A DNA stretch of 6,369 bases from positions 1 to 6,369 of the forward strand of contig DAHXOQ010000167.1 of the NCBI GenBank assembly GCA_027364815.1. Direction: 5' to 3'. Below, one piece after another: positions 1 through 5,679 of this stretch (within the stretch, counting starts at the first letter, position 1; the number at the start of each line of letters is the position of its first letter). Below the pieces are notes generated by a model. The model saw only the letters and a program-made list of their open reading frames with translations. It did not search any database and was not told the DNA's origin. The DNA comes from Acidobacteriaceae bacterium (GTDB lineage Bacteria > Acidobacteriota > Terriglobia > Terriglobales > Acidobacteriaceae). The position numbers were made by a program, and so were the translations under genes.

Positions 1-1201
1 ATATAAAGCAGTCGCGGCAAATTATCGTCGTTACGCAAAGATTCCCGGTTTCAGACCCGGAAAGGTTCCTGAGGCCGTCATCACGCGCCGTTTCGGGAAT
101 GACATTCGCAAGGAAGTCCTCGACACCCTTCTCCCCGAGCGCTTCAACAAGGCCGTCCTCGAGTTGGGAATCAAGCTTGTCGGTCAGCCCCAGGTTGCCG
201 AGCTGACTTTGAATGATGGCGAGCCGCTCCACGCAAAGGCGCTCTTCGAGTATCTTCCTGATTTCTCCATCGAGGGTTACCAAGGCGTGCACGTTGAAAA
301 GCCCCCTGCCGATGTTCCTGAAGAAGAGTACGCCGCCGAGCTAACTCAGTTGCGTGAATCACGCGCCACCATCGAGCCCGTTGAAGATGACCGCGCACTC
401 ACCGATGGCGACTGGGCACAGATTTCTTACGCCGGCAATGTTAAAGACGACGAAGCGGCTCCGCCCGTTGCTGGCGAAGACGCGCTCGTCGAGATTGGCG
501 GCAAGGAGACGCTCTCAGCTTTCAATGACGCTCTGCGCGGCGCCAAGGTTGGCCAGGAACTTCAGGTTGAAGTTCTCTACCCTGCCGATTACAAGGAGCA
601 AAAGCTCGCCGGCAAGACCGTTGCATACAACGTCACCGTCAAGGCGATCAAGAAGCGCATCATGCCTGAACTCAACGACGATTTCGCCAAGGAGCTGGGC
701 AACTACGAGACCTTCGCCGACCTCGAAAAGCGCATTCGCGAGTACCTGACGAATCGCAAGCAGGCCAGCGTTGAAGAAGATACCCGCAACCGCCTCTTAG
801 AAGCATTGGCTGCAAAGTTTGTCTTCCCTGTTCCCGAGTCGCTCGTCCAGCAGCAGATTGACATGCGCCTCGAACGTGGACTCCGCGCACTCGCTGCGCA
901 GGGCATGACCGAGGACCAGATGCGCAAGCTCGACTTCACCCGCCTGCGCGGCGCGCAGCGTGATGGCGCAATGGCAGAGGTAAAGTCTGCGTTGATTCTC
1001 GACAAGATTGCAGCTGCTGAAGGCCTCACCATCACTGAAGAAGAAGTTGACCGCGAAGTTCACATGGCCGCTCTCCAAAGCCGTGAGCCGGTTGAGCAAC
1101 TTCAGGCGCGTTTGACCGCAGATGGTGGACTGGCTAGAATTCGTGAACAACTACTTCGCGAAAAGACTGCCCACCTGTTGTACGAACGTCTGCCTGCATA
1201 G
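1..1201 (+). CDS. tig: Trigger factor, ribosome-associated chaperone (5' end outside window)
   Basis: Trigger factor binds the ribosome at the peptide exit tunnel and shields nascent chains; the family also has a peptidyl-prolyl isomerase domain. The frame is open from base 2 to the TAG at 1199-1201, giving 399 visible residues. The ribosome-docking signature GFRPGKVP is at visible residues 16-23. By comparison with the 432-residue E. coli protein, about 27 N-terminal residues are missing. The ribosome-binding domain runs to about residue 115. The FKBP-like domain spans about 133-218 and ends in the family landmark LAGK, then PELNDDFAKELG at about 222-234. The rest is the helical, SurA-like substrate-binding domain. 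A TTG at 164 could be mistaken for a start, but the docking motif lies upstream of it, so the gene begins outside the window. Oddity: the usual isomerase segment IPGFE reads LSAFN here. Identification is secure. Confidence 0.97.
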   Translation, partial: YKAVAANYRRYAKIPGFRPGKVPEAVITRRFGNDIRKEVLDTLLPERFNKAVLELGIKLVGQPQVAELTLNDGEPLHAKALFEYLPDFSIEGYQGVHVEKPPADVPEEEYAAELTQLRESRATIEPVEDDRALTDGDWAQISYAGNVKDDEAAPPVAGEDALVEIGGKETLSAFNDALRGAKVGQELQVEVLYPADYKEQKLAGKTVAYNVTVKAIKKRIMPELNDDFAKELGNYETFADLEKRIREYLTNRKQASVEEDTRNRLLEALAAKFVFPVPESLVQQQIDMRLERGLRALAAQGMTEDQMRKLDFTRLRGAQRDGAMAEVKSALILDKIAAAEGLTITEEEVDREVHMAALQSREPVEQLQARLTADGGLARIREQLLREKTAHLLYERLPA

Positions 1202-1218
1202 GTACTGAATCTTTTACG

Positions 1219-1246
1219 GAGTTGCGCACCGCATCACGCGCAACTC
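1219..1246 (+). promoter_or_regulatory. Stem-loop in the tig-clpP spacer
   Basis: GAGTTGCGC at 1219-1227 is the exact reverse complement of GCGCAACTC at 1238-1246, giving a perfect 9-bp GC-rich stem with a 10-nt loop. It begins 17 nt after the tig stop codon and ends 59 nt before the clpP ATG. No T-run follows (the next bases are AACTGAAACG), so it is not a standard intrinsic terminator. It may mark an mRNA 3' end, an RNase processing or stability element, or partial attenuation that sets the tig:clpP ratio. The structure is seen in the sequence; the role is inferred. Confidence 0.55.
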
Positions 1247-1305
1247 AACTGAAACGGGCAACGCACCAAGCCCCATGAACTCAAAGAAACTGGACAGAGA
1301 AAACA

Positions 1306-1896
1306 ATGGCATTGGTACCCATGGTGGTTGAGCAGACGAGCCGAGGCGAACGCGCCTACGACATTTACTCCCGTCTGCTGCGCGACAACATTATCTTTCT
1401 CGGCACGCCGATCGACGACCAGATCGCGAATCTCATCGTCGCGCAACTGCTCTTCCTCTCCGGTGAGGATCCAGAGAAGGACGTACAGCTCTACATCAAC
1501 TCTCCGGGCGGCTCCATCACGGCCGGACTCGCCATCTATGACACCATGCAGTTCATCAAGAACAACGTGGTCACCTATTGCATCGGCCAGGCCGCCAGCA
1601 TGGGCGCATTCCTGCTGATGGCCGGAACCAAGGGCAAGCGTTTTGCCCTGCCAAACTCGCGCATTCTCATCCACCAACCTTCCATGGGTGGTTTGAGCGG
1701 GCAGGCAACAGACATCGACATTCACGCGCGAGAGATTCTCCGCATCCGTGAAATCACCAACAACCTCATGGCCAAGCACACCAACCAGCCGCTCGACCGC
1801 ATTGAACGCGATGTGGAACGCGACTTCATCATGACCGCAGAACAGGCCAAGGAATACGGCATCGTCGATGAAATCATCGACCGTCCGCGCATTTAG
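1306..1896 (+). CDS. clpP: ATP-dependent Clp protease proteolytic subunit ClpP
   Basis: ClpP is the serine peptidase of the Clp proteases. It forms two stacked heptameric rings in the cytoplasm and degrades proteins unfolded and delivered by ClpX (or ClpA/ClpC). The 196 residues match the family length. The catalytic triad is intact: Ser98 in GQAASMGAF, His123 in RILIHQP and Asp173 in the last D of ERDVERD. The oxyanion-hole glycines are in NSPGGS (65-70). YSRLLRDNIIFLG near the N-terminus is typical for the family. ATG 1306 is the first start after an in-frame TGA at 1276-1278. A purine-rich ACAGAGA (1294-1300) is its only, weak, Shine-Dalgarno. A second in-frame ATG at 1321 (Met6) is possible. 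There is little or no N-terminal propeptide, unlike E. coli ClpP. It lies 104 nt after tig and 122 nt before clpX, its unfoldase partner. Confidence 0.98.
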   Translation: MALVPMVVEQTSRGERAYDIYSRLLRDNIIFLGTPIDDQIANLIVAQLLFLSGEDPEKDVQLYINSPGGSITAGLAIYDTMQFIKNNVVTYCIGQAASMGAFLLMAGTKGKRFALPNSRILIHQPSMGGLSGQATDIDIHAREILRIREITNNLMAKHTNQPLDRIERDVERDFIMTAEQAKEYGIVDEIIDRPRI

Positions 1897-2018
1897 TCTT
1901 TTCCGAGTCAAGCACTTAAGTGATGCACGCAAGTAACTAGCACGACCACACAACTCGAAGATACAGTTGTTAGCAATCGCAATCCGATTGCAGGAAAACA
2001 AGAAAGAGGAGCAAGAAA
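1897..2018 (+). promoter_or_regulatory. clpP-clpX spacer: palindrome, hairpin and clpX ribosome-binding site
   Basis: This 122-nt spacer holds three visible elements. CACTTAAGTG (1913-1922) is a perfect 10-bp palindrome. GCAATCG (1973-1979) pairs with CGATTGC (1985-1991) across a 5-nt loop. AAGAGGAG (2004-2011) is a strong Shine-Dalgarno 7 nt from the clpX ATG. The hairpin ends 12 nt before the Shine-Dalgarno and is not followed by a T-run, so it is not a terminator. I see no convincing -35/-10 pair, so clpX may be transcribed from upstream. The palindrome could be chance. Confidence 0.45.
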
Positions 2019-3289
2019 ATGAAAACGCGCACAGGACCCGAGGACGCGCTGCGTTGTTCGTTCTGCCACAAGTCACAAGACGCCGTGGCTAAATTGATCT
2101 CCTCACCAAGCGACTACCCACGCGCTTTCATCTGCGACGAGTGTGTTGCCGTTTGCAACTCCATCCTTGACGACGACCGTGGCGGAGAAACCAGTGCTGC
2201 TGCCGGCTCTTTGCACCTCCCCAAGCCCAGTGAGGTCAAGAGCTACCTCGACGATTATGTCATCGGCCAGGAGCAGACCAAGAAGAAACTCGCCGTGGCC
2301 GTCTACAACCACTACAAGCGCATCCAGATGAATCGCATGCGCAACAATGAAGTTGAGCTCGCCAAGTCCAACATCCTGCTCATCGGCCCCACAGGCTCCG
2401 GCAAAACCCTTCTCGCGCACACCCTGGCCAAGATGCTCGACGTTCCCTTTGCGATTGTCGATGCAACCACGCTCACTGAAGCCGGCTACGTCGGCGAGGA
2501 TGTTGAGAACATCATCCTCAAGTTGCTGCAAGCCGCAGATGGCGACGTCACCCGCGCGCAGCAGGGCATCATCTATATTGACGAGATTGACAAAATCGGA
2601 CGCAAAGACGAGAACCCCTCCATTACCCGCGATGTCTCCGGAGAAGGCGTACAGCAGGCGCTCCTCAAGATTCTTGAGGGCACCGTCGCCAACGTTCCTC
2701 CGCAGGGCGGACGCAAGCACCCCCACCAGGAGTTCACAGCCGTCGACACCACCAACATTCTCTTCATCTGCGGCGGAGCCTTCTCGGCCTCGAGCGCGTT
2801 GTCGGACGCCGCGTACGCAAGAAGGCTCTCGGCTTCAAGTCCACGCTCACCGATGCCGAAGCTGCAATGCGCACCAGCCGCGACACCGAACTGCTGCGCA
2901 AGACCGAGCCACAGGATCTCATCAAGTACGGCCTCATCCCCGAATTCGTCGGCCGCCTGCCTGTCATGGGCATCCTCGACGAGCTCGACGAAGCCGCTCT
3001 CGTCGAAATCCTCTCCAAGCCCCGCAACGCCATCCTCAAGCAGTACCAGCGCCTCTTCGAGTTTGAGAATGTCCGCCTGCACTTCACTGCTGACGCCGCC
3101 GCGGCAATCGCCCGTGAAGCGCTCGCCCGCAAGGTCGGGGCACGTGGCCTGCGCATGATCATCGAAGAGCTCATGCTCGACCTCATGTACCACCTGCCCA
3201 ACAACAAACGCGCACGCGACATCGAAATCACAAAAGACATGGTCGAGCGCCGCGATCTCTCCCCAACACTCCTCGAAAAAGCCGGCTAA
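2019..3289 (+). CDS. clpX: Clp protease ATP-binding unfoldase ClpX, interrupted by a one-base frame change near 2786
   Basis: ClpX is a hexameric AAA+ unfoldase that recognises tagged substrates and threads them into ClpP. The first frame (2019-2786, 256 residues) has the C4 zinc-binding domain (Cys13, Cys16, Cys39, Cys42), Walker A GPTGSGKT (123-130), pore loop GYVG (156-159), Walker B IIYIDEID (184-191), the RKH loop (232-234) and FICGGAF. The protein then continues in another frame, from GGC 2786 to the TAA at 3287-3289: GLERVVGRRVRKKALGF, with the ClpP-docking LGF at about 271-273, the IPEFVGRLP arginine finger (about R313) and sensor-2 GARGLR (about 374-379). Joined, it is 423 residues; E. 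coli ClpX has 424. Read without a shift, the first frame runs on to a TGA at 3156-3158 as a 379-residue product with an aberrant tail and no small AAA+ domain. The start is supported by AAGAGGAG. Cause: likely one missing G, or a real mutation. Confidence 0.95.
2784..2788 (+). other. Frameshift site in clpX
   Basis: After GCC TTC, frame one reads TCG GCC TCG AGC (S-A-S-S), which does not resemble ClpX. Re-reading one base as TCG/GGC/CTC/GAG gives S-G-L-E and continues into a perfect ClpX C-terminus. This equals one base missing from TCGG, so TCGGGC may have been intended. A sequencing or assembly deletion in a short G run, a genuine mutation, or -1 ribosomal slippage would all fit. There is no X-XXY-YYZ slippery heptamer here, so slippage is the least likely. 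Confidence 0.88.
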
Positions 3290-3303
3290 GCCAACCGAAG
3301 TTT

Positions 3304-3337
3304 AAAAAGCCACGAGAACAATCTCGTGGCTTTTTTT
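3304..3337. terminator. Strong intrinsic terminator after clpX, probably bidirectional
   Basis: GCCACGAGA (3309-3317) pairs perfectly with TCTCGTGGC (3322-3330) around a 4-nt ACAA loop. A five-A tract (3304-3308) precedes the stem and seven T (3331-3337) follow it, so the A and T tracts extend the pairing. It lies 15 nt beyond the clpX stop. Read on the minus strand the same hairpin is followed by five T, so it can also end the convergent membrane-protein gene, whose stop codon is 23 nt away. Confidence 0.93.
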
Positions 3338-3359
3338 GCTCTGTCATTTTAATTCTCCG

Positions 3360-4973
3360 CTAATTTAAATTCTGCGTTAATCGATACAAAAAATACTCCC
3401 CATTCCCATGCACCAGCATCGCGCTCAAATCCGGCCGCTCCACAACCGTCAGATAATAACTCGCCCCGTACCGGTCTCGAATCGCCTCAATCTCATGCAA
3501 ACTCAAATTCGGATAATTCCGCTTGAGCTCGTCCATAATATGGTAGCTGCGCGCAGTGATCGGCCCTCGGTTGACGATCTCCAACCGGTGCCGCCACTCA
3601 ATCATCTGGTAGTTGTGCGGTGCGCGTTTAAAGTTCACCACCTGCGCCCGCTCCGCATCAATCCAGAAAATATTCAGCCACGGCGGCGACAGAAACACCG
3701 CATTTTGCGGTGTCTGGTTTCGAATCCATTCCGTCATCTCCCGCCATTTGTCGTTTTTCCGGTCCAGCCTGCTCTGCCAAATCTTCGCAAAATCCTCAAC
3801 CGGCTTTTTGATGTTAAACGCATACGTCCCCAAAAAAATCATGCTCAACGCAATGCACACGGCATTCTTCCAGCGCAGTGGCATTCTCTTTCCTGCATCT
3901 CGATCACACCAGGCAAGCATCCGCCTGCCCGCGCAGCATGTCAGCGCCAGCAGAAAGAAAATCAACACCAGCACATCGGCAACGCGAAAAGGAAAGCTCA
4001 ACAGAAACCGGTAGCTGTGCAGTTGCGATGCGATCAACCCCACGCCAAACTCAAGCGTCAAAACCACCAAAAATCCGCTGATCACGCGCGCTTCAAAAGC
4101 TGGAACAATTTTGCGAAACAGCCAAACGCTACCCGCCGTCATCACCACAAGAATTGAAAACAGCGCCGCGCCATGAAAGTAATCAGGATCTATATGCATT
4201 GGGTCGTCAATCAAAACGCCTATCTTTGCGGCAAGCTCTCGATCCGCATCCGTGCCCATTGCATAATAACGATGCGTGATGATCACCAACGGCAGGTTGA
4301 TAACCACTGGAATCAATCCAAATGTCAAAATCCTTCGCCAGCCAAAATCGCGCCAAGCCATCAGCGATGCAATGCCCAGCGCCAATGTCCCCCAAAAACC
4401 CACTAGCACATGGAAGCTGATCGCCAGTCCGCAATATATACCAGCCTTAAGCATCGCCTTGTCGAAGATCGCACAGAGCGCCAGCAACAACAGCGCATAG
4501 CTGAAACACTTCGGCTCAATCCCGCCCAGTATCCATTCGCTTGTCCCCAGGCATTGTTTCAGTAATATCCATCCTGCCGTGCCGATCAACACCACGTAGG
4601 GCTCAAATTCCAACCTTCTCCCCAGCTTGGCCAGGATCAATAAAAATGCAACCCAGAACAGCACCCGCGCCACCATCGCAGCCCACATCATGTTGCGCAG
4701 AAACAACCACAGCGGCGCCACTGTCACAGCAAACGCAAAGTCAAAAGTATTGTCTCCATGACTTTTGGCCACAGCCCAGTCATGGCTCAGAAAATCCGGC
4801 TCAACAAGCTGCCGTACACTGATCAGTTTGCCGGCTTCATTGACTTGAAAAGCTGGCAAAAAATATTTCAGCCCAAGCACCGTCAGCAATATCAAGATCA
4901 TCAAAGAATAGTTGCGCGCTGTAAGCGGCTCCATCCATTTGCGAAAGAATGTAGCTAGATCAACGCGTGTCAT
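3360..4973 (-). CDS. Multi-pass membrane protein with soluble C-terminal domain, possibly DUF6798/GT-C-like
   Basis: Function unknown. The 537-residue product has about ten or eleven hydrophobic segments (about 22-41, 77-93, 98-115, 124-142, 156-172, 178-206, 213-233, 266-286, 296-315, 328-347, 367-387) and then a soluble tail of about 150 residues. An acidic first loop (EPDFLSHDW, 59-67), GGIEPKCFSY (150-159), HSYRFLLSFPFRVAD (319-333) and a tail with TPQNAVFLSPPW, VVNFKRAP and EWRHRLE resemble what I remember of DUF6798 and GT-C glycosyltransferase-like proteins. No search was made, so glycan or lipid-linked sugar transfer is only a suggestion. The start ATG (4973-4971) has CAGGTGA (4983-4977) just upstream; the spacing is short, and Met14 is an alternative. 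It runs convergent to clpX and divergent from lon, with no partner gene in the window. Its base composition is lower in GC than the clp genes (31 of 60 at 4021-4080), which hints at a separate origin. Confidence 0.88.
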   Translation of the reverse strand: MTRVDLATFFRKWMEPLTARNYSLMILILLTVLGLKYFLPAFQVNEAGKLISVRQLVEPDFLSHDWAVAKSHGDNTFDFAFAVTVAPLWLFLRNMMWAAMVARVLFWVAFLLILAKLGRRLEFEPYVVLIGTAGWILLKQCLGTSEWILGGIEPKCFSYALLLLALCAIFDKAMLKAGIYCGLAISFHVLVGFWGTLALGIASLMAWRDFGWRRILTFGLIPVVINLPLVIITHRYYAMGTDADRELAAKIGVLIDDPMHIDPDYFHGAALFSILVVMTAGSVWLFRKIVPAFEARVISGFLVVLTLEFGVGLIASQLHSYRFLLSFPFRVADVLVLIFFLLALTCCAGRRMLAWCDRDAGKRMPLRWKNAVCIALSMIFLGTYAFNIKKPVEDFAKIWQSRLDRKNDKWREMTEWIRNQTPQNAVFLSPPWLNIFWIDAERAQVVNFKRAPHNYQMIEWRHRLEIVNRGPITARSYHIMDELKRNYPNLSLHEIEAIRDRYGASYYLTVVERPDLSAMLVHGNGEYFLYRLTQNLN

Positions 4974-4984
4974 GACTCACCTGA

Positions 4985-5027
4985 AAATCCATTTGGTGCA
5001 CCTGGCGGATTCCTGCCAAGTGGATTT
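4985..5027 (-). promoter_or_regulatory. Long inverted repeat in the leader of the membrane-protein gene
   Basis: AAATCCATTTGG (4985-4996) and CCAAGTGGATTT (5016-5027) pair over 12 positions, with a single G/T wobble on the + strand (an A/C mismatch in the minus transcript), around a 19-nt loop. In the minus transcript the hairpin ends one base before the candidate Shine-Dalgarno CAGGTGA (4983-4977). It could therefore modulate translation, or be an operator at DNA level. The inner TGGC (5003-5006) and GCCA (5015-5018) allow a competing fold. The structure is seen; the role is inferred. Confidence 0.45.
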
Positions 5028-5053
5028 GTGTTGACGCTCAAAATCTCTATTGA

Positions 5054-5116
5054 ATTTGGCACGAATATCAAATTTCAGAATCCATGCCAGAAATCATTGT
5101 GCTGGCAAAGCCAAAT
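5054..5116. repeat. Nested inverted repeats
   Basis: ATTTGGC (5054-5060) is complementary to GCCAAAT (5110-5116), and inside it TGCCAG (5085-5090) is complementary to CTGGCA (5102-5107) with an 11-nt loop. The same TTGGC/GCCAA core recurs in the neighbouring 4985-5027 repeat (TGCCAA at 5014-5019). In the minus direction this lies in the presumed leader of the membrane-protein gene. The arms are short, so chance is a real alternative. Confidence 0.25.
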
Positions 5117-5152
5117 CCTCTATATCCGGAACATCATCGGCAGAATTACAAA

Positions 5153-5190
5153 ATAAGTAGCTCATTTCGCTACAAAGTCAATTCCTGACT
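5153..5190 (-). promoter_or_regulatory. Tentative promoter of the membrane-protein gene with overlapping dyad
   Basis: On the minus strand TTGACT (5181-5176) matches five of six bases of the -35 consensus. The -10 position about 17 nt downstream has only the poor match TACTTAT. The -35 lies inside the dyad AGTCA-N5-TGACT (5176-5190), and GTAGC/GCTAC (5157-5161 and 5169-5173) forms a small hairpin next to it. A repressor site over the -35 is conceivable. The weak -10 keeps confidence low. Confidence 0.2.
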
Positions 5191-5242
5191 AATTCTGCGC
5201 AAACCGAATCTTCGTTCGCCTCATGGCAGAGCTTTCCCTCTG

Positions 5243-5284
5243 GTTGTATACCTTTACAACAGCCAGGATTACAGAATCGTAATC
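5243..5284. repeat. Twin dyads with 6-bp arms and 6-bp spacers
   Basis: GTTGTA (5243-5248) and TACAAC (5255-5260) form one dyad. GATTAC (5267-5272) and GTAATC (5279-5284) form a second of identical geometry, with centres 24 bp apart. Their arm sequences differ, so they are not two copies of one site. They could be binding sites for dimeric regulators of lon or of the divergent gene. One 6-bp dyad is expected by chance in a gap this size; the shared geometry and adjacency are the notable part. Confidence 0.25.
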
Positions 5285-5291
5285 TGTTTTT
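5264..5291 (+). terminator. Weak terminator-like hairpin with T-run
   Basis: CAG plus ATTAC (5264-5272, with one bulged G) pairs with GTAATCTG (5279-5286) around AGAATC and is followed directly by five T (5287-5291). The stem is AT-rich, so it would be weak. No + strand gene lies upstream for it to end. If real, it could close a small RNA starting in the gap. AGAATC (5273-5278) can instead pair with GATTCT (5296-5301), giving a mutually exclusive fold. Confidence 0.18.
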
Positions 5292-5499
5292 ATCTGATTC
5301 TCAACTCTATGTCCAGTCATTTATGCCGTGCATGGTTTTTAAATTTTCATGAACGATACATGTGTATAAATCGGCGGTAGTATTCCAACTAGAAGATTAC
5401 TTCCCGCAATATGGACCTCCACTGTGTTTTAAGTTTTATGTGCGCTCTCAAATTTTATTCTGCGCCGCATTAGGATTCCTCAATACGATAACGCGGTTC

Positions 5500-5532
5500 T
5501 TTTGTGTCAATGGGATTGTTCAATGCACAAAA
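5500..5532. repeat. Inverted repeat TTTTGTG-N19-CACAAAA with internal direct repeat
   Basis: TTTTGTG (5500-5506) and CACAAAA (5526-5532) are exact reverse complements, 19 nt apart. Between the arms the hexamer TCAATG occurs twice (5507-5512 and 5520-5525), and CAAT-GGG-ATTG can form a small inner stem. It lies about 150 nt upstream of the lon start and could be an operator or a leader hairpin. The arms are AT-rich and short, so this is tentative. Confidence 0.22.
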
Positions 5533-5618
5533 TTCTTCTTTCATATTGTCCTATATCCAAATTGCCTGCGGAAAAGAATGAAATCACCCATTCCGCTGTA
5601 CAATCCGATTAGGAGACA

Positions 5619-5663
5619 TTGTGCGCTGGCTCGTCTAATTACGTGAGCCTTCACGCAATCTAA
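5619..5663 (+). other. Possible 14-codon upstream ORF in the lon leader
   Basis: AGGAG at 5611-5615 is a good Shine-Dalgarno but does not serve lon, whose frame has a TGA at 5644-5646. The nearby starts are TTG 5619, giving 14 codons to the TAA at 5661-5663, or GTG 5621, giving five codons to the TAA at 5636-5638. The longer one ends 16 nt before the lon ATG. A leader peptide or translational coupling is conceivable, but nothing beyond the AGGAG supports it. Confidence 0.15.
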
Positions 5664-5679
5664 ATCCCCGGGAGCCTGC

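Larger units (their letters stand above)
4974..5679. other. AT-rich divergent intergenic region without a convincing gene
   Basis: These 706 nt separate the minus-strand membrane-protein gene from lon and must hold promoters for both. By hand count, GC is 25/60 at 5101-5160, 19/60 at 5341-5400 and 22/60 at 5521-5580, against 39/60 in clpX at 2941-3000. The only longer + frame (GTG 5362 to TGA 5646, 94 codons) has no Shine-Dalgarno and no recognisable protein, so I do not call it. No tRNA, CRISPR array, insertion-sequence end or riboswitch was recognised. TATAAA at 5365-5370 is a possible -10 for lon without a good -35. TACAAT at 5599-5604 is another, also without a -35. The inverted repeats are listed separately. 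Confidence 0.6.

Noticed and set aside
1275..1331. 18-codon ORF (ATG 1275) overlapping the clpP start
   Set aside because: No Shine-Dalgarno, and it runs out of frame into clpP. Probably fortuitous.
2770..2800. Programmed -1 frameshifting as the explanation for split clpX
   Set aside because: No slippery heptamer at the junction, and no known ClpX recoding that I am aware of. Kept only as a remote alternative to an indel.
2103..3240. Long minus-strand frames opposite clpX (about 160-207 codons)
   Set aside because: Shadows of the GC-rich clpX codons. The + strand carries unmistakable ClpX motifs across the whole region.
3408..4157. 249-codon frame antisense to the membrane-protein gene
   Set aside because: Lies wholly opposite a well-supported membrane-protein gene. 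Its His/Gln/Arg-rich product is a typical shadow translation.
5031..5060. TTGACG as a + strand -35 box
   Set aside because: No acceptable -10 hexamer at 15-18 nt spacing.
5056..5072. TTGGCACG resembling a sigma-54 -24 element
   Set aside because: The matching -12 position reads TCAAA instead of TTGCA and lacks the required GC, so this is not a usable sigma-54 promoter.
5362..5646. 94-codon + strand frame starting at GTG in the clpX-lon gap
   Set aside because: No Shine-Dalgarno, composition as AT-rich as the surrounding gap, and no recognisable motif. The hydrophobic stretch is what AT-rich DNA gives by chance.
5041..5679. CIRCE (HrcA) or sigma-32 heat-shock element upstream of lon
   Set aside because: Searched by eye for TTAGCACTC-N9-GAGTGCTAA and for CTTGAA with CCCCAT-type boxes; neither is present.
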